Origin: an uncultured Pelagibacteraceae bacterium
Lineage (GTDB): Bacteria > Pseudomonadota > Alphaproteobacteria > Pelagibacterales > Pelagibacteraceae
Assembly: GCA_902624315.1 (NCBI GenBank)
Contig: CACNXC010000002.1
Coordinates: 1 to 64,000 of the forward strand
Reading direction: 5' to 3'
Length of the DNA: 64,000 bases
In this document: in pieces, positions 19,580 through 29,921 of the stretch
Numbering within the stretch: position 1 is the stretch's first letter
Layout of the letters: the number at the start of each line of letters is the position of its first letter
Made by a program: the position numbers and the translations under genes
The notes under the pieces: model-generated
What the model was told of the DNA's origin: nothing
Seen by the model: the letters and a program-made list of their open reading frames with translations, nothing else
The model's database searches: none

Positions 19580-20748
19580 GTCTTTTTACTAAAGAAGAAT
19601 ATAATAATAGATTAAAAAAAGTTCAAAAAATGATGCAAGATAAAAGCATCGAATTATTAATTTCTCACGATACGAATAATATAAATTACTTAACAGGTTA
19701 CGATGCTTGGTCTTTTTATTATGCTCAATGTGCAATAGTCCATGTCAATGCTGATGAACCTTTATGTTTTGTTAGAGATCAGGATGCAGGTGGAGCTTAC
19801 CTAAAAACATATTTAAAGAAGGAGAATATAATTGTATATGATGAACACTACATTCATACTTGGCCTAAGCATCCTTATGATTATTTAGTGGAGATAATTA
19901 AGAATAAAAAATGGGATAAGCTTTCTATTGGTTTAGAGATGGACGCACATTATTTTACCGCATTCTGTTATCAAAAAATTAAGGATGGTTTACCCGATGC
20001 CATGATCAAAGACTCTGAAAGATTAGTTAATTGGGCTCGTCTAGTAAAATCAAATACTGAAATAAATTTTATGAAATCTGCTGCAAAAATTTCAGAGGTT
20101 GGAATGAAAAAAGCTTACGAAGTAATAAGTCCTGGGGTTAGACAATGTGATGCTGTTGGAGAAATTCAAAAAGCTTTGTTTTATGGAACCCCTGAATTTG
20201 GCGGAGAATACGCCAGTATTGCAACATTGCTTCCTACCGGAAAAGGAACATCTGCTTCACATCTAACCGCAACACAAGATAAATTTATTGATGGTGAGGC
20301 TACAATTGTTGAACTTTCTGGAGTGTATAAGCGTTACCATGCGCCAATGGCCAGAACTATTTTGCTTGGAAAACCTGATCAACTTAAAATTGATACGATG
20401 AAAAAAACAATTGAGGCGCTTCAAGCTGGAATTGATGCAACGAAACCTGGAAATACTGTAGATCACGTTGCTCAAGCATTTTGGAAAATATTAGATAAAT
20501 ATGGAATAGAAAAAAAATCTAGAACTGGTTATTCGATTGGAATTGGTTATCCCCCAGATTGGGGAGAACATACTTTAAATATTTATAAAGGCGACATGAC
20601 AATTTTAGAGCCTAATATTTGTTTTCATATGATAGCGGTTATGCAATTTGGTGAATGGGGTGTTGAAGCATCAGAAGCAATTAGAGTTACAGATCAAGGA
20701 GCAGAATTATTTTGTAATATGTCTAAAGAACTTCACGTTAAAAGCTAG
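19576..20748 (+). CDS. M24-family creatinase/Xaa-Pro peptidase-like, resembles ectoine hydrolase DoeA/EutD
   Basis: NNINYLTGYDAWSFY...RTGYSIGIGYPPDWGEHTLNI; 4-nt overlap with EutA-like gene. Confidence 0.7.
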   Translation: MSLFTKEEYNNRLKKVQKMMQDKSIELLISHDTNNINYLTGYDAWSFYYAQCAIVHVNADEPLCFVRDQDAGGAYLKTYLKKENIIVYDEHYIHTWPKHPYDYLVEIIKNKKWDKLSIGLEMDAHYFTAFCYQKIKDGLPDAMIKDSERLVNWARLVKSNTEINFMKSAAKISEVGMKKAYEVISPGVRQCDAVGEIQKALFYGTPEFGGEYASIATLLPTGKGTSASHLTATQDKFIDGEATIVELSGVYKRYHAPMARTILLGKPDQLKIDTMKKTIEALQAGIDATKPGNTVDHVAQAFWKILDKYGIEKKSRTGYSIGIGYPPDWGEHTLNIYKGDMTILEPNICFHMIAVMQFGEWGVEASEAIRVTDQGAELFCNMSKELHVKS

Positions 20749-20788
20749 TTATTAAAGGTTGAAATTTATTCTTACAAATGTTTAAAAG

Positions 20789-21886
20789 TTGATTAAAATT
20801 ATGGCTCTTAAAAAAGATTTCGTCAAATTCGATAAAGTAGATAAAAGCTATGACGGCAAGGTTTTAGTTGTTAAGGATCTTCAATTAGATATTGAGGAAG
20901 GTGAGTTTGTAACTATGTTAGGACCCTCAGGTTCTGGAAAAACAACTTGCTTAATGATGCTGGCAGGATTTGAAACACCAACAAATGGTGAAATATATTT
21001 AGATGGTAGGGCTATTTCAAGTATACCTCCACATAAAAGAGGTATTGGAATGGTATTTCAGAATTATGCGTTATTTCCTCATATGACAGTTTATGAAAAC
21101 CTTGCCTTTCCATTAAGAGTTAGAAAAATTCCAAAAGATGAGGCAGATAAAAAGATTGATAAGGCGTTATCAATGGTTTCACTTCAAGGTTTTGCATCAA
21201 GAATGCCAGGGCAATTATCAGGCGGTCAACAACAAAGGGTAGCTGTAGCGAGATCATTAGTATTTGATCCTCAACTAGTTTTAATGGACGAACCTCTGGG
21301 AGCTTTAGATAAAAATTTGAGAGAGAGTATGCAATATGAAATTAAACATATACATGAAAACATAGGGGTAACTGTAGTTTACGTAACTCATGATCAAAGT
21401 GAGGCATTAACCATGTCTAATCGTATCGCTGTTTTTAATGATGGAAAAGTTCAGCAGCTTTCAAGTCCAGATGAGCTTTATGAAAAACCTGTGAATTCTT
21501 TTGTTGCTGAATTTATTGGAGAAAATAATACCTTCGTGGGTGAGGTTTCAGATATTTCAGGTGGTAAGTGTAAAGTTAAAATAGCTAACACAGATATACT
21601 TGCGAATCCTATTTCTGTAAAAGGTAAAGGTGAGAAAACTAAGATTTCTTTAAGACCTGAAAGAGCGTTAATTAATCCAAGTGATCAAATGGACAATATA
21701 CATTCTGGAAAGATTGAAGAAGTAATATATCACGGAGATCATACAAGAGTTAGAATAAATCTTTTAGGCAACAATCAATTTATCTTAAAGGTCCCTAACA
21801 GTTCAGCCAATTTGGATATCAAGCTTGGCAAAGATATCAAGATAGGTTGGAACAGTGAAGATGCTAGAGCGCTAGATCCTTCTTAG
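20789..21886 (+). CDS. potA: spermidine/putrescine-type ABC ATPase
   Basis: GPSGSGKTT, LSGGQQQRVA, PotA-like C-terminal domain. Confidence 0.85.
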   Translation: MIKIMALKKDFVKFDKVDKSYDGKVLVVKDLQLDIEEGEFVTMLGPSGSGKTTCLMMLAGFETPTNGEIYLDGRAISSIPPHKRGIGMVFQNYALFPHMTVYENLAFPLRVRKIPKDEADKKIDKALSMVSLQGFASRMPGQLSGGQQQRVAVARSLVFDPQLVLMDEPLGALDKNLRESMQYEIKHIHENIGVTVVYVTHDQSEALTMSNRIAVFNDGKVQQLSSPDELYEKPVNSFVAEFIGENNTFVGEVSDISGGKCKVKIANTDILANPISVKGKGEKTKISLRPERALINPSDQMDNIHSGKIEEVIYHGDHTRVRINLLGNNQFILKVPNSSANLDIKLGKDIKIGWNSEDARALDPS

Positions 21887-21923
21887 ACCACCAATATATT
21901 GCTAAATTAACTAAAATGGGCTG

Positions 21924-21952
21924 TTGACTCTCATTATCGATCTTGTTGTAAT
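21924..21952 (+). promoter_or_regulatory. candidate sigma70-type promoter for the polyamine SBP gene
   Basis: TTGACT - 17 bp - TGTAAT, followed by GGAGG and ATG 21987. Confidence 0.6.
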
Positions 21953-21986
21953 TGATTTTTATAAAAAACGTTTAAACGGAGGAAAA

Positions 21987-23114
21987 ATGAAAAAACTAAG
22001 TAAAGTATTACTAGCTATTTCTTTTGTACTTTCACTAACTACTTCAGCATTTGCAACAACAGTAACTGCAGTGTCATGGGGTGGGGCTTATACTGAGTCT
22101 CAAAAGTTAGGTTATGGTGATCCTACAGCTAAAAAACTTGGCATAAATATTGCCTGGGTTGACTATTCTGGTGGATTATCTGAGATTAAAGCACAAAAAG
22201 AAGCTGGTAAAATCACGTGGGATATAATCGACGTGTTTGCAATGGATACTATTACTGGATGTGATGAAGGATTATTTGTTGAATTTGATTTCGATAAAGA
22301 CTTCCCACCAGCTCCAGATGGAACTCCTGCAAGTAAAGATTTCTTTACTGCAATGCCTAGTAAGTGTGCTGTAGGAAATATTTTATATTCTTGGAATTAT
22401 GCTTATAACACTAATAATGTTAAAGGTACTCCAAAGACTATCAAAGATTTCTTTAACACTAAAAAATTCCCTGGAAAAAGAGCTATCTACAAAAGCGCTT
22501 TAACAAACTTAGAGATCGCTTTAGCAGCAGATGGTATTAAACCAGGAAAAGGTGGAGCAAAAATCTATAAAGCTTTAGAAACAGAAAAAGGTGTTGAAAG
22601 AGCAATGAATAAGATCAAAAAACTTTGCACAGACCCTAAAGGTGGATGTGTATTTTGGTCTGCAGGTGCTCAACCACCAGAACTATTAGTGTCAGGTGAA
22701 GTAGTAATGGCTACTGGTTGGAATGGTAGATTCTTCAATGCTGAAATTGGAGAAGGTGCACCAATCAAACAAGTTTGGGATGGCCAAGGTCTTGACTACG
22801 AATATTTCGTTCAAGTTAAAGGTGGACCAAACGATGCTAATGGTATGGCTAAAAAAGCTTTAGCTATGATGACTAGCTCGGAGATGTTAGCAGGAAGCGC
22901 TAAATACATCGCATATGCTCCTTGGAGAAAATCTTCAATTAGCATTATGGAAAAAGGTGAGCCTTGGTATAAAGATGGCAAGACTAACATGGTACCACAA
23001 ATGCCAACTGCACCGGCTAACACTAAAAATTACTTCTTAGTAGATCCAATTTTCTGGGCTGACAACGGCACAGAGCTTGGTGAAAAATGGGAAGCTATGA
23101 AAGCTGGTCTATAA
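21987..23114 (+). CDS. polyamine-type ABC substrate-binding protein (track start 21924 is probably too early)
   Basis: MKKLSKVLLAISFVLSLTTSAFA signal peptide begins at 21987 behind GGAGG. Confidence 0.85.
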   Translation: MKKLSKVLLAISFVLSLTTSAFATTVTAVSWGGAYTESQKLGYGDPTAKKLGINIAWVDYSGGLSEIKAQKEAGKITWDIIDVFAMDTITGCDEGLFVEFDFDKDFPPAPDGTPASKDFFTAMPSKCAVGNILYSWNYAYNTNNVKGTPKTIKDFFNTKKFPGKRAIYKSALTNLEIALAADGIKPGKGGAKIYKALETEKGVERAMNKIKKLCTDPKGGCVFWSAGAQPPELLVSGEVVMATGWNGRFFNAEIGEGAPIKQVWDGQGLDYEYFVQVKGGPNDANGMAKKALAMMTSSEMLAGSAKYIAYAPWRKSSISIMEKGEPWYKDGKTNMVPQMPTAPANTKNYFLVDPIFWADNGTELGEKWEAMKAGL

Positions 23115-23151
23115 TTTAAGTTTTAAACAACTTAATTATATATTATAATTT

Positions 23152-23181
23152 AAGGGCGGTTATTATTAACCGCCCTTTTTA
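23152..23181 (+). terminator. terminator-like hairpin between SBP and permease
   Basis: AAGGGCGGTTA / TAACCGCCCTT, 11-bp perfect stem, 4-nt loop, T-run, directly before ATG 23185. Confidence 0.9.
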
Positions 23182-23184
23182 TTT

Positions 23185-24438
23185 ATGAGCTCTGAAACAA
23201 AACAAATTCTAACAACAGATGGAATACCTTTAGAGGTAAGTCTTAAAAAAGCAGAGAGAAAGAATAAGATCAAAGCCTTTTTACTTGTTGCTCCCTTATT
23301 ATTATTTTTAATTATTACTTATGTCTTTCCAATAGGCGATATGTTGTTTCGAAGTGTTGACGATAAGATGGTAACACAAATGCTTCCAAAAACTTTTAAA
23401 GCAATGGAGAACTGGGATGGTCAAGAGTTACCTGAGGAAGAGGTTTTTGCAGCTTTTCATGAAGATTTTATAAAATTAGTAGAAGACAAACGTGAAGGTA
23501 AACTATCTACTCAATTAAATTATACAAAGAACGGATTTAAAAGCATTATTAAAAAATTACGAAGAAAATCAAAATCATTTGAAGAGGGAAACTATAAAGA
23601 GCAAATAATGTCAGTTCACAAAAGATGGGCTGATGTTGAGTACTGGAGAGCAATTAAAAGAAGAGCTCCTGAGTTTACAAGTCAAAAATATCTAAAGGGT
23701 ATGGACATGTATGTAAATGAAGAAGGAAAAATAGTAAGTGTAGAGGAAGACAGAAGAATTCATAGAGTATTATGGTTAAGAACTCTTGAAATTGCATTTT
23801 TTGTAACAGTTTTTTGTTTCTTAATGGCTTATCCAATAGCCCATTTACTCGCTACTTTACCTATGAAGTATAGTAACTTATTAATGATCTGTGTACTGCT
23901 GCCGTTCTGGACTTCATTACTTGTGAGAACTGCAAGCTGGATGATTTTGTTGCAACAACAAGGAATAGTAAATGATTTCTTTGTCGGAATAGGATTGGTA
24001 GCCGATGATAATAGACCTGAGATGATGTACAACAAAACTGGAAGTTACGTTGCAATGACACAAATATTGCTACCATTCATGGTTTTACCACTTTATAGTG
24101 TCATGAAAACTATCTCACCTAGCTTAATGAGGGCAGGAAAATCATTAGGTGGTACGCCATTTGTGGCATTTTGGAAAGTTTATTTTCCATTAACAATTCC
24201 AGGAATAGGTGCGGGCTGTTTATTAGTATTTATTTTAGCGATAGGTTATTACATCACCCCAGCCTTAGTTGGCGGTGCATCTGGAACTTTAATAAGTAAC
24301 CAAATTGCTTTCCACATGAAAAGCACTCTTGATTGGAGCTTTGCATCAGCCATGGGATTAATGTTGTTGAGTGGAGTATTGGTAATTTATTGGCTTTATA
24401 ACAAACTAGTTGGAATTGATAATATTAAATTAGGATAA
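23185..24438 (+). CDS. potB: PotB-type permease with long N-terminal insertion
   Basis: 417 aa with LWLRTLEIAFFVTVFCFLMAYPIAHLLA core. Confidence 0.85.
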   Translation: MSSETKQILTTDGIPLEVSLKKAERKNKIKAFLLVAPLLLFLIITYVFPIGDMLFRSVDDKMVTQMLPKTFKAMENWDGQELPEEEVFAAFHEDFIKLVEDKREGKLSTQLNYTKNGFKSIIKKLRRKSKSFEEGNYKEQIMSVHKRWADVEYWRAIKRRAPEFTSQKYLKGMDMYVNEEGKIVSVEEDRRIHRVLWLRTLEIAFFVTVFCFLMAYPIAHLLATLPMKYSNLLMICVLLPFWTSLLVRTASWMILLQQQGIVNDFFVGIGLVADDNRPEMMYNKTGSYVAMTQILLPFMVLPLYSVMKTISPSLMRAGKSLGGTPFVAFWKVYFPLTIPGIGAGCLLVFILAIGYYITPALVGGASGTLISNQIAFHMKSTLDWSFASAMGLMLLSGVLVIYWLYNKLVGIDNIKLG

Positions 24439-24443
24439 TCACG

Positions 24444-25298
24444 ATGGCTTTACCAAAATATACTGAACCACATTATAGAATTTGGCATTATATTTATCTT
24501 ACAATTTGTGGTGCTGTTTTCTTTTTTCTAATTGCACCTTTGTTTGTAATATTCCCATTATCATTTAACGCAGAAGAATTTTTGAGTTTTTCTGATGGAA
24601 TGAAGCGTCTAGATCCAGATGCATTCTCTTTAAGATGGTATAAGGATATGATTTATGGAACAAAAAATCCATGGGGACTTGCTGCTAAGAATAGTTTTAT
24701 TATTGCAATTTTTGCAACAATCGGATCAGTAATACTTGGAACGGTTGCAGCTTTAGGATTGAGTAGCAGACATATGCCATATAAAGGATTAATAATGGCA
24801 GTGTTAATTTCACCAATGATTGTTCCATTAATTATTTCTGGTGTTGCAATATTTTTCTTTATGGCAAAAGCGGGTTTAGCAGCAACTCATACAGGAATAG
24901 TATTAGCTCATATTATATTAGGAACACCTTTTGTAGTAATTACAGTCACAGCTACTTTGTCGGGGTTTGACCATAGTGTAACTCGAGCAGCTGCAAGTTT
25001 AGGAAGTGATCCAGTAAATACTTTTATGAAAATTACCTTACCTTTAATTTTACCTGGAGTAATTTCAGGTGGGTTATTTGCATTTGTAACTTCATTTGAT
25101 GAAGTTGTGGTTGTTTTATTTTTAGCAGGATTAGAAAATACGACAATCCCAATTCAAATGTGGACAGGTTTACGAGAGCAATTAAGTCCAACAATATTAG
25201 CTGTTGCGACTTGTCTAATTATACTATCAACATTGATATTAGTGACTGCTGAGCTTTTACGAAGAAGATCTGAAAGACTCAGAGGTATTAATCGTTAG
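24444..25298 (+). CDS. potC: PotC-type permease
   Basis: 284 aa, RAAASLGSDPVNTFMKITLPLILPGV. Confidence 0.88.
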   Translation: MALPKYTEPHYRIWHYIYLTICGAVFFFLIAPLFVIFPLSFNAEEFLSFSDGMKRLDPDAFSLRWYKDMIYGTKNPWGLAAKNSFIIAIFATIGSVILGTVAALGLSSRHMPYKGLIMAVLISPMIVPLIISGVAIFFFMAKAGLAATHTGIVLAHIILGTPFVVITVTATLSGFDHSVTRAAASLGSDPVNTFMKITLPLILPGVISGGLFAFVTSFDEVVVVLFLAGLENTTIPIQMWTGLREQLSPTILAVATCLIILSTLILVTAELLRRRSERLRGINR

Positions 25299-25310
25299 AA
25301 AAATAATTTC

Positions 25311-27533
25311 ATGAAAATAAAAAATGTAGTAGTGATAGGGTCTGGAACAATGGGCAGTGGTATAGCAGCTCATTTGTGTAATGCAAATATACCCGTAACT
25401 CTTTTAGATTTAAAAACTGAAATAAGTGAAAATGCCAGAGAAAGAATTCACAAATCTAGACCACCTTTATTAATTGATAAATCTAAAATAAAAAATATTA
25501 AAGTTGGTAATATTGAAGATGACTTCTCAGTAGTTGAACAAGCTGATTGGGTTGTTGAGGCAGTTGTGGAGAGAATTGATATCAAACATCAAATTTATGA
25601 AAAAATTTTTAAAAGTAGAAAAGATGGTGCGATTGTTTCATCAAATACTTCTTCAATACCTATTAAGGTTTTATCTCAAAATTTAAATAAAGAACAAAAA
25701 AAAGATTTTTGTATAACTCATTTTTTTAATCCGGTTAGATATATGGGTCTTTTGGAAATTGTTAAAAATGAAGACAATGACCTAAATAAGATAAATCAAT
25801 TAAAAGAATTTTGTGAACTTGAGCTTGGAAAAGGAGCCATCGTTTGTAATGACACTCCAGGTTTTTTAGGTAACAGGGTTGGTGTTTATGCGATGCAAAT
25901 AGCAATGACCGAAGCATTTAAAATGAAACTTTCTGTAGAGGAAGCGGATGCAATATTTGGCAGGCCAATGGGTATTCCAAAAACAGGTGTTTTTGGGCTT
26001 TATGATTTAATTGGTATTGATCTTATGGCTGATGTTTTAAAAAGTTTTATCAAAGAGCTACCTAAAACTGATGAATTTCACGAGGTTGCAAAAGAAATTC
26101 CTTTAGTAAAAAAATTAATTGAAACTGGATATACAGGTAGAAAGGGTAAAGGTGGTTTCTATAGAATGAAGAAAACTGATAGTGGCAAAGTAATGGAAGC
26201 TATCGATCTACAAACTGGAGATTATTCTCTAAGCAAAAAAATTGATATTAAATCTGACAAAGTTGACCTTAAAGGTCTAATTAATAGAAATGATAAATAT
26301 GGAGAATATGCTTGGTCAGTATTAGAAAAGATTATTAAATATGCTTCATCATTAGTTCCTGAAATAACAAAAGAATTTAATGATATTGATGAGGCTATGA
26401 GGTTAGGGTTTAACTGGGCTAAAGGACCCTTTGAAATGCTAGAGGAGATTGGTGTTAAAAACTTTTTTGAAAAGGTTGAAAATTTTAAGGGAAATAATTT
26501 TTTAGAAAATTTAAGTAAAACAAAAAATGAAAATTTTTATGGTGAAAGGCAAAAATATACATCAATTGAAACTTTGGGTAAGGTTAAGAAAACAGCAACG
26601 AGTGTTGATGGAAATAGTTCAGCATCTATTTATAGATTCAATGATTATAATATAGTTGAATTTACCACCAAAGCTAATGCATTAGATTACGACTCAATGG
26701 ATGCATTAAAGAAAGCAACCGACAAGCCTTTGATTATAATTAATGAGAGCATGCAATTTTCTGCTGGGGTAAATTTAACTTATACAATGGAATTCGCTGA
26801 CAAAAATGATTTTAAATCAATTGAGAAATTTATTAAATATTTCCAAGAAACATGTAAACATCTTAAGTACTCTAAACACCCAGTTATATCTGCACCATCA
26901 GGACTTACTTTAGGAGGTGGATTTGAAGTTTTAGTACAAAGTAATTTTGTTGCCTCTCATACAAATATTGTAATTGGCCTAGTTGAAACTATCGTAGGTT
27001 TAATTCCAGCTGGTGGAGGTTGTAAAGAAATGTTAGCTAGATGGTTAGATACCGAAGAGGCAAAAAAAAATCCAAATTATGCACCATTAAAAGTTTTTGA
27101 TATCATTGGCTATGGAAAAACAGCAACATCACCTGTTGAAGCTGAGCCATTGAAATACTTATTGCCCGAAAATAAAAAAATTATGAATAGAAATAGTTTA
27201 TTAGAAGTTTCAAAAAAAATCTTAGATGAAACCAAAGATTTTAAAGCACCTAACGAACTTAAGTTTAACTTACCTGGGAAAGCAGTTATTGGAGAAATGA
27301 ATAAAATTTTAGAAAAACTCTATAATGATAAAATAATTTTAGATCATGGTGTAGAGGTTGCAAAAGAATTAGCTTTCGTCTTAAGTGGTGGAGACACGAA
27401 TATGGATAAAGTGTTGACAGAAGATGATTTATTTAAATTAGAGCTGGATGCTTTTATGAGATTAATTGAAACTAAAAATACTCAAGACAGGATTAAACAC
27501 ACCTTGGCTACTGGTAAACCTTTAGTCAACTAA
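25311..27533 (+). CDS. 3-hydroxyacyl-CoA dehydrogenase / enoyl-CoA hydratase fusion (FadN-like order)
   Basis: N-terminal GSGTMGSGIAAHL; C-terminal crotonase-like GLTLGGGFEVLVQSNFVASHTNIVIGLVET. Confidence 0.85.
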   Translation: MKIKNVVVIGSGTMGSGIAAHLCNANIPVTLLDLKTEISENARERIHKSRPPLLIDKSKIKNIKVGNIEDDFSVVEQADWVVEAVVERIDIKHQIYEKIFKSRKDGAIVSSNTSSIPIKVLSQNLNKEQKKDFCITHFFNPVRYMGLLEIVKNEDNDLNKINQLKEFCELELGKGAIVCNDTPGFLGNRVGVYAMQIAMTEAFKMKLSVEEADAIFGRPMGIPKTGVFGLYDLIGIDLMADVLKSFIKELPKTDEFHEVAKEIPLVKKLIETGYTGRKGKGGFYRMKKTDSGKVMEAIDLQTGDYSLSKKIDIKSDKVDLKGLINRNDKYGEYAWSVLEKIIKYASSLVPEITKEFNDIDEAMRLGFNWAKGPFEMLEEIGVKNFFEKVENFKGNNFLENLSKTKNENFYGERQKYTSIETLGKVKKTATSVDGNSSASIYRFNDYNIVEFTTKANALDYDSMDALKKATDKPLIIINESMQFSAGVNLTYTMEFADKNDFKSIEKFIKYFQETCKHLKYSKHPVISAPSGLTLGGGFEVLVQSNFVASHTNIVIGLVETIVGLIPAGGGCKEMLARWLDTEEAKKNPNYAPLKVFDIIGYGKTATSPVEAEPLKYLLPENKKIMNRNSLLEVSKKILDETKDFKAPNELKFNLPGKAVIGEMNKILEKLYNDKIILDHGVEVAKELAFVLSGGDTNMDKVLTEDDLFKLELDAFMRLIETKNTQDRIKHTLATGKPLVN

Positions 27534-28169
27534 CATTTTAATAGAATTTATAAAATCAGGCCTTAGAACATACTCAGATTTATTTTGATATTTTATTTTT
27601 TCTAATGCTTCTATCCCATAAATTACTTTCCCAATCGGTGTATATTCACTCTCATATAATGGCTCATCTTTGAGTGTGATGAAAAATTGACTATCTTCAG
27701 TATTATATTTTTGTGTTCTTGCAAGACCTACACTTCCTCTTTCATAGTTAAATGGGACATCTACTTCTGATTTTATGGTTCCTAATCCTGATTGTCCTGT
27801 TCCTATTTTTCCATAATCAATATTTCCTTTTTTACCAAATTCCAAATCACCTGCCTGTACAAGGTTGTCTTTAATCACTCTATGAAATGCAACATCGTCG
27901 TAAGCCTTAGATCTCACCAATGTTTTAAATCTTTCAACTGAATTTGGAGAAATATTTGGATATAATTCAATTATTACATTTCCACATTCAACATTTAAAA
28001 TTGCGATATTATTTGGCTTATCAAAAGAGAGTTTTTCTGGATTATAATTCTTAACAAATAAGCATTTATTCTTTATCAAAAAAAAAGAACTTAGAGAAAA
28101 AATAGCTAAAGATATTACGAAAAAAAAAATTATCTTTTCTGACTTTGAAGCTTTAATTTTTTGAATCAT
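27522..28169 (-). CDS. membrane-anchored cyclophilin-type peptidyl-prolyl isomerase
   Basis: AFHRVIKDNLVQAGDLEFG...GSVGLARTQKYNTEDSQFFITL. Confidence 0.85.
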   Translation of the reverse strand: MIQKIKASKSEKIIFFFVISLAIFSLSSFFLIKNKCLFVKNYNPEKLSFDKPNNIAILNVECGNVIIELYPNISPNSVERFKTLVRSKAYDDVAFHRVIKDNLVQAGDLEFGKKGNIDYGKIGTGQSGLGTIKSEVDVPFNYERGSVGLARTQKYNTEDSQFFITLKDEPLYESEYTPIGKVIYGIEALEKIKYQNKSEYVLRPDFINSIKMLVD

Positions 28170-28888
28170 AAATTGAAACTTTGATCAATTTTAAGCAAAC
28201 CTGATTTGATAAAATCTATCTTTTTTTGAAGAATAGGATCAATTTGTTTTGGTAAATTTCCATGCATTAAATGAGAAAAAACTTCTGCCATATCTTCAGA
28301 AGCAGTTGATTTTGAATATTCAGTAATAAAACCATCAGTTTTAGAATAAGTATCAAGACCTATTTTTTTTGTACAAGTAGAACATTTTGCGTAATTAAAA
28401 CTATCTGAATTAAAACTTGACCAAGTTTTTTCATTAAAAATTTCCTTAAAACTATCATTAATTATATGAAAGACTTCATGATGTAATACTCTTTCAAAAT
28501 ATTTATTATCAAATTTAATATCAACAATAAGAGTTTTCATTACATTGTCAGGTATTCCAGCAGTATTTATACCTGAAATTGATAAATTTTCACAAAGAAC
28601 AATATATTTTAAATTTATTTTTTTTAAAAAACTTTGAGAATATTTTTTTAAATTTTTTTCTATAATTTGATACTTCTGGTCTAAATCTTGTTTTGATGAT
28701 CTAAAACAATTAATATTATTATCTACCCCAATTGTAAAAGGTTGTTTAGCGTAAAGATATCTCAGACTATTAGTGGTTTTAATATTATAAATTTCAAGAT
28801 TTGGAATTTTAATCAATTGATAAATCGTATCTGCTTGTACAGAAGAAATTAAAAATAAATATAATAAAATGAACTTAAATAATTTCAT
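28166..28888 (-). CDS. secreted putative zinc metallopeptidase
   Basis: Signal peptide plus HHEVFHIIN (HExxH). Confidence 0.5.
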   Translation of the reverse strand: MKLFKFILLYLFLISSVQADTIYQLIKIPNLEIYNIKTTNSLRYLYAKQPFTIGVDNNINCFRSSKQDLDQKYQIIEKNLKKYSQSFLKKINLKYIVLCENLSISGINTAGIPDNVMKTLIVDIKFDNKYFERVLHHEVFHIINDSFKEIFNEKTWSSFNSDSFNYAKCSTCTKKIGLDTYSKTDGFITEYSKSTASEDMAEVFSHLMHGNLPKQIDPILQKKIDFIKSGLLKIDQSFNL

Positions 28889-28938
28889 AATAAGTATTAT
28901 TGAAGATATTCCAAATTGTAAGAATGTGATAGAGTTTT

Positions 28939-29901
28939 ATGATGAAAAAAAAAAGTACCAAGAAACCAATCCAACCAGTAAGTGGAACCAAAGTACCGCG
29001 ATTTGCTGGACCCTCGACTTTTGCACGATTACCAGAATTGAGAGATGTTGAATATTGTGATGTTGCAATAGTTGGTATTCCTTTTGATGCAGGCACAAGT
29101 TATAGACCAGGGGCAAGGTTTGGTCCTCAAAGCATCAGACAAGCTTCAAGACACTTAAGAACAAATTATCATCCAAGTTATGATGTAGAACCATTTAAAG
29201 TACAACAAGTTGCTGATGCTGGAGATATCACGTGTAACCCTTTTAATATTAATGAAGCGATCAAACAAATTGAAGAAGGTGCTACAGATTTACTGAAAAA
29301 AACTGGAGGCATAATTAGTTTAGGGGGTGACCATACAATTGCATTTCCTTTATTAAAAGCAGTTAACAAAATTAATAAAGGTCCAGTTGCTTTAGTTCAT
29401 TTTGATGCTCATTTAGATACATGGGATACTTATTTTGGGGCACCTTATACGCACGGAACTCCATTTAGACGTGCTAGAGAAGAGAATTTATTTTTAGATG
29501 ATGCGTCTATGCATGTAGGTATTAGAGGACCTTTATATAGTAGAGATGATATTAAAAATGATGAAAGTTTTGGATTTAAAATAATTCATTGTGATGAATT
29601 TCAAACAGAGGGAACTTATAAAATAGCTGAAAGAATTAAAAAAAGAGTTGGCGATAATCCATTATACTTATCAATTGATATAGATGTTTTAGACCCCGCT
29701 TTTGCCCCAGGAACAGGTACACCAGAAATTGCAGGAATGACTTCAAGAGAAATGGTTAATGTAATTCGCAGTTTGTCAGGAATGAATTTAATCTCAGCAG
29801 ATGTAGTTGAAGTATCCCCAGCATATGATCATGCGGAGGTAACATCTTTAGCTGCAGCAACAATTATTTATGAACTTACTAATTTGTTTGCAAAAAAATA
29901 A
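28939..29901 (+). CDS. speB: agmatinase / guanidino-acid ureohydrolase family
   Basis: GGDHTIAFP, HFDAHLDTWD, SIDIDVLDPAFAPGTGTPE. Confidence 0.88.
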   Translation: MMKKKSTKKPIQPVSGTKVPRFAGPSTFARLPELRDVEYCDVAIVGIPFDAGTSYRPGARFGPQSIRQASRHLRTNYHPSYDVEPFKVQQVADAGDITCNPFNINEAIKQIEEGATDLLKKTGGIISLGGDHTIAFPLLKAVNKINKGPVALVHFDAHLDTWDTYFGAPYTHGTPFRRAREENLFLDDASMHVGIRGPLYSRDDIKNDESFGFKIIHCDEFQTEGTYKIAERIKKRVGDNPLYLSIDIDVLDPAFAPGTGTPEIAGMTSREMVNVIRSLSGMNLISADVVEVSPAYDHAEVTSLAAATIIYELTNLFAKK

Positions 29902-29921
29902 GGAAAGGTTAGGAGTCTGGT

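Noticed and set aside
28869-29051. 60-aa plus-strand ORF upstream of agmatinase
   Set aside because: Overlaps the agmatinase start in another frame; no codon signal.
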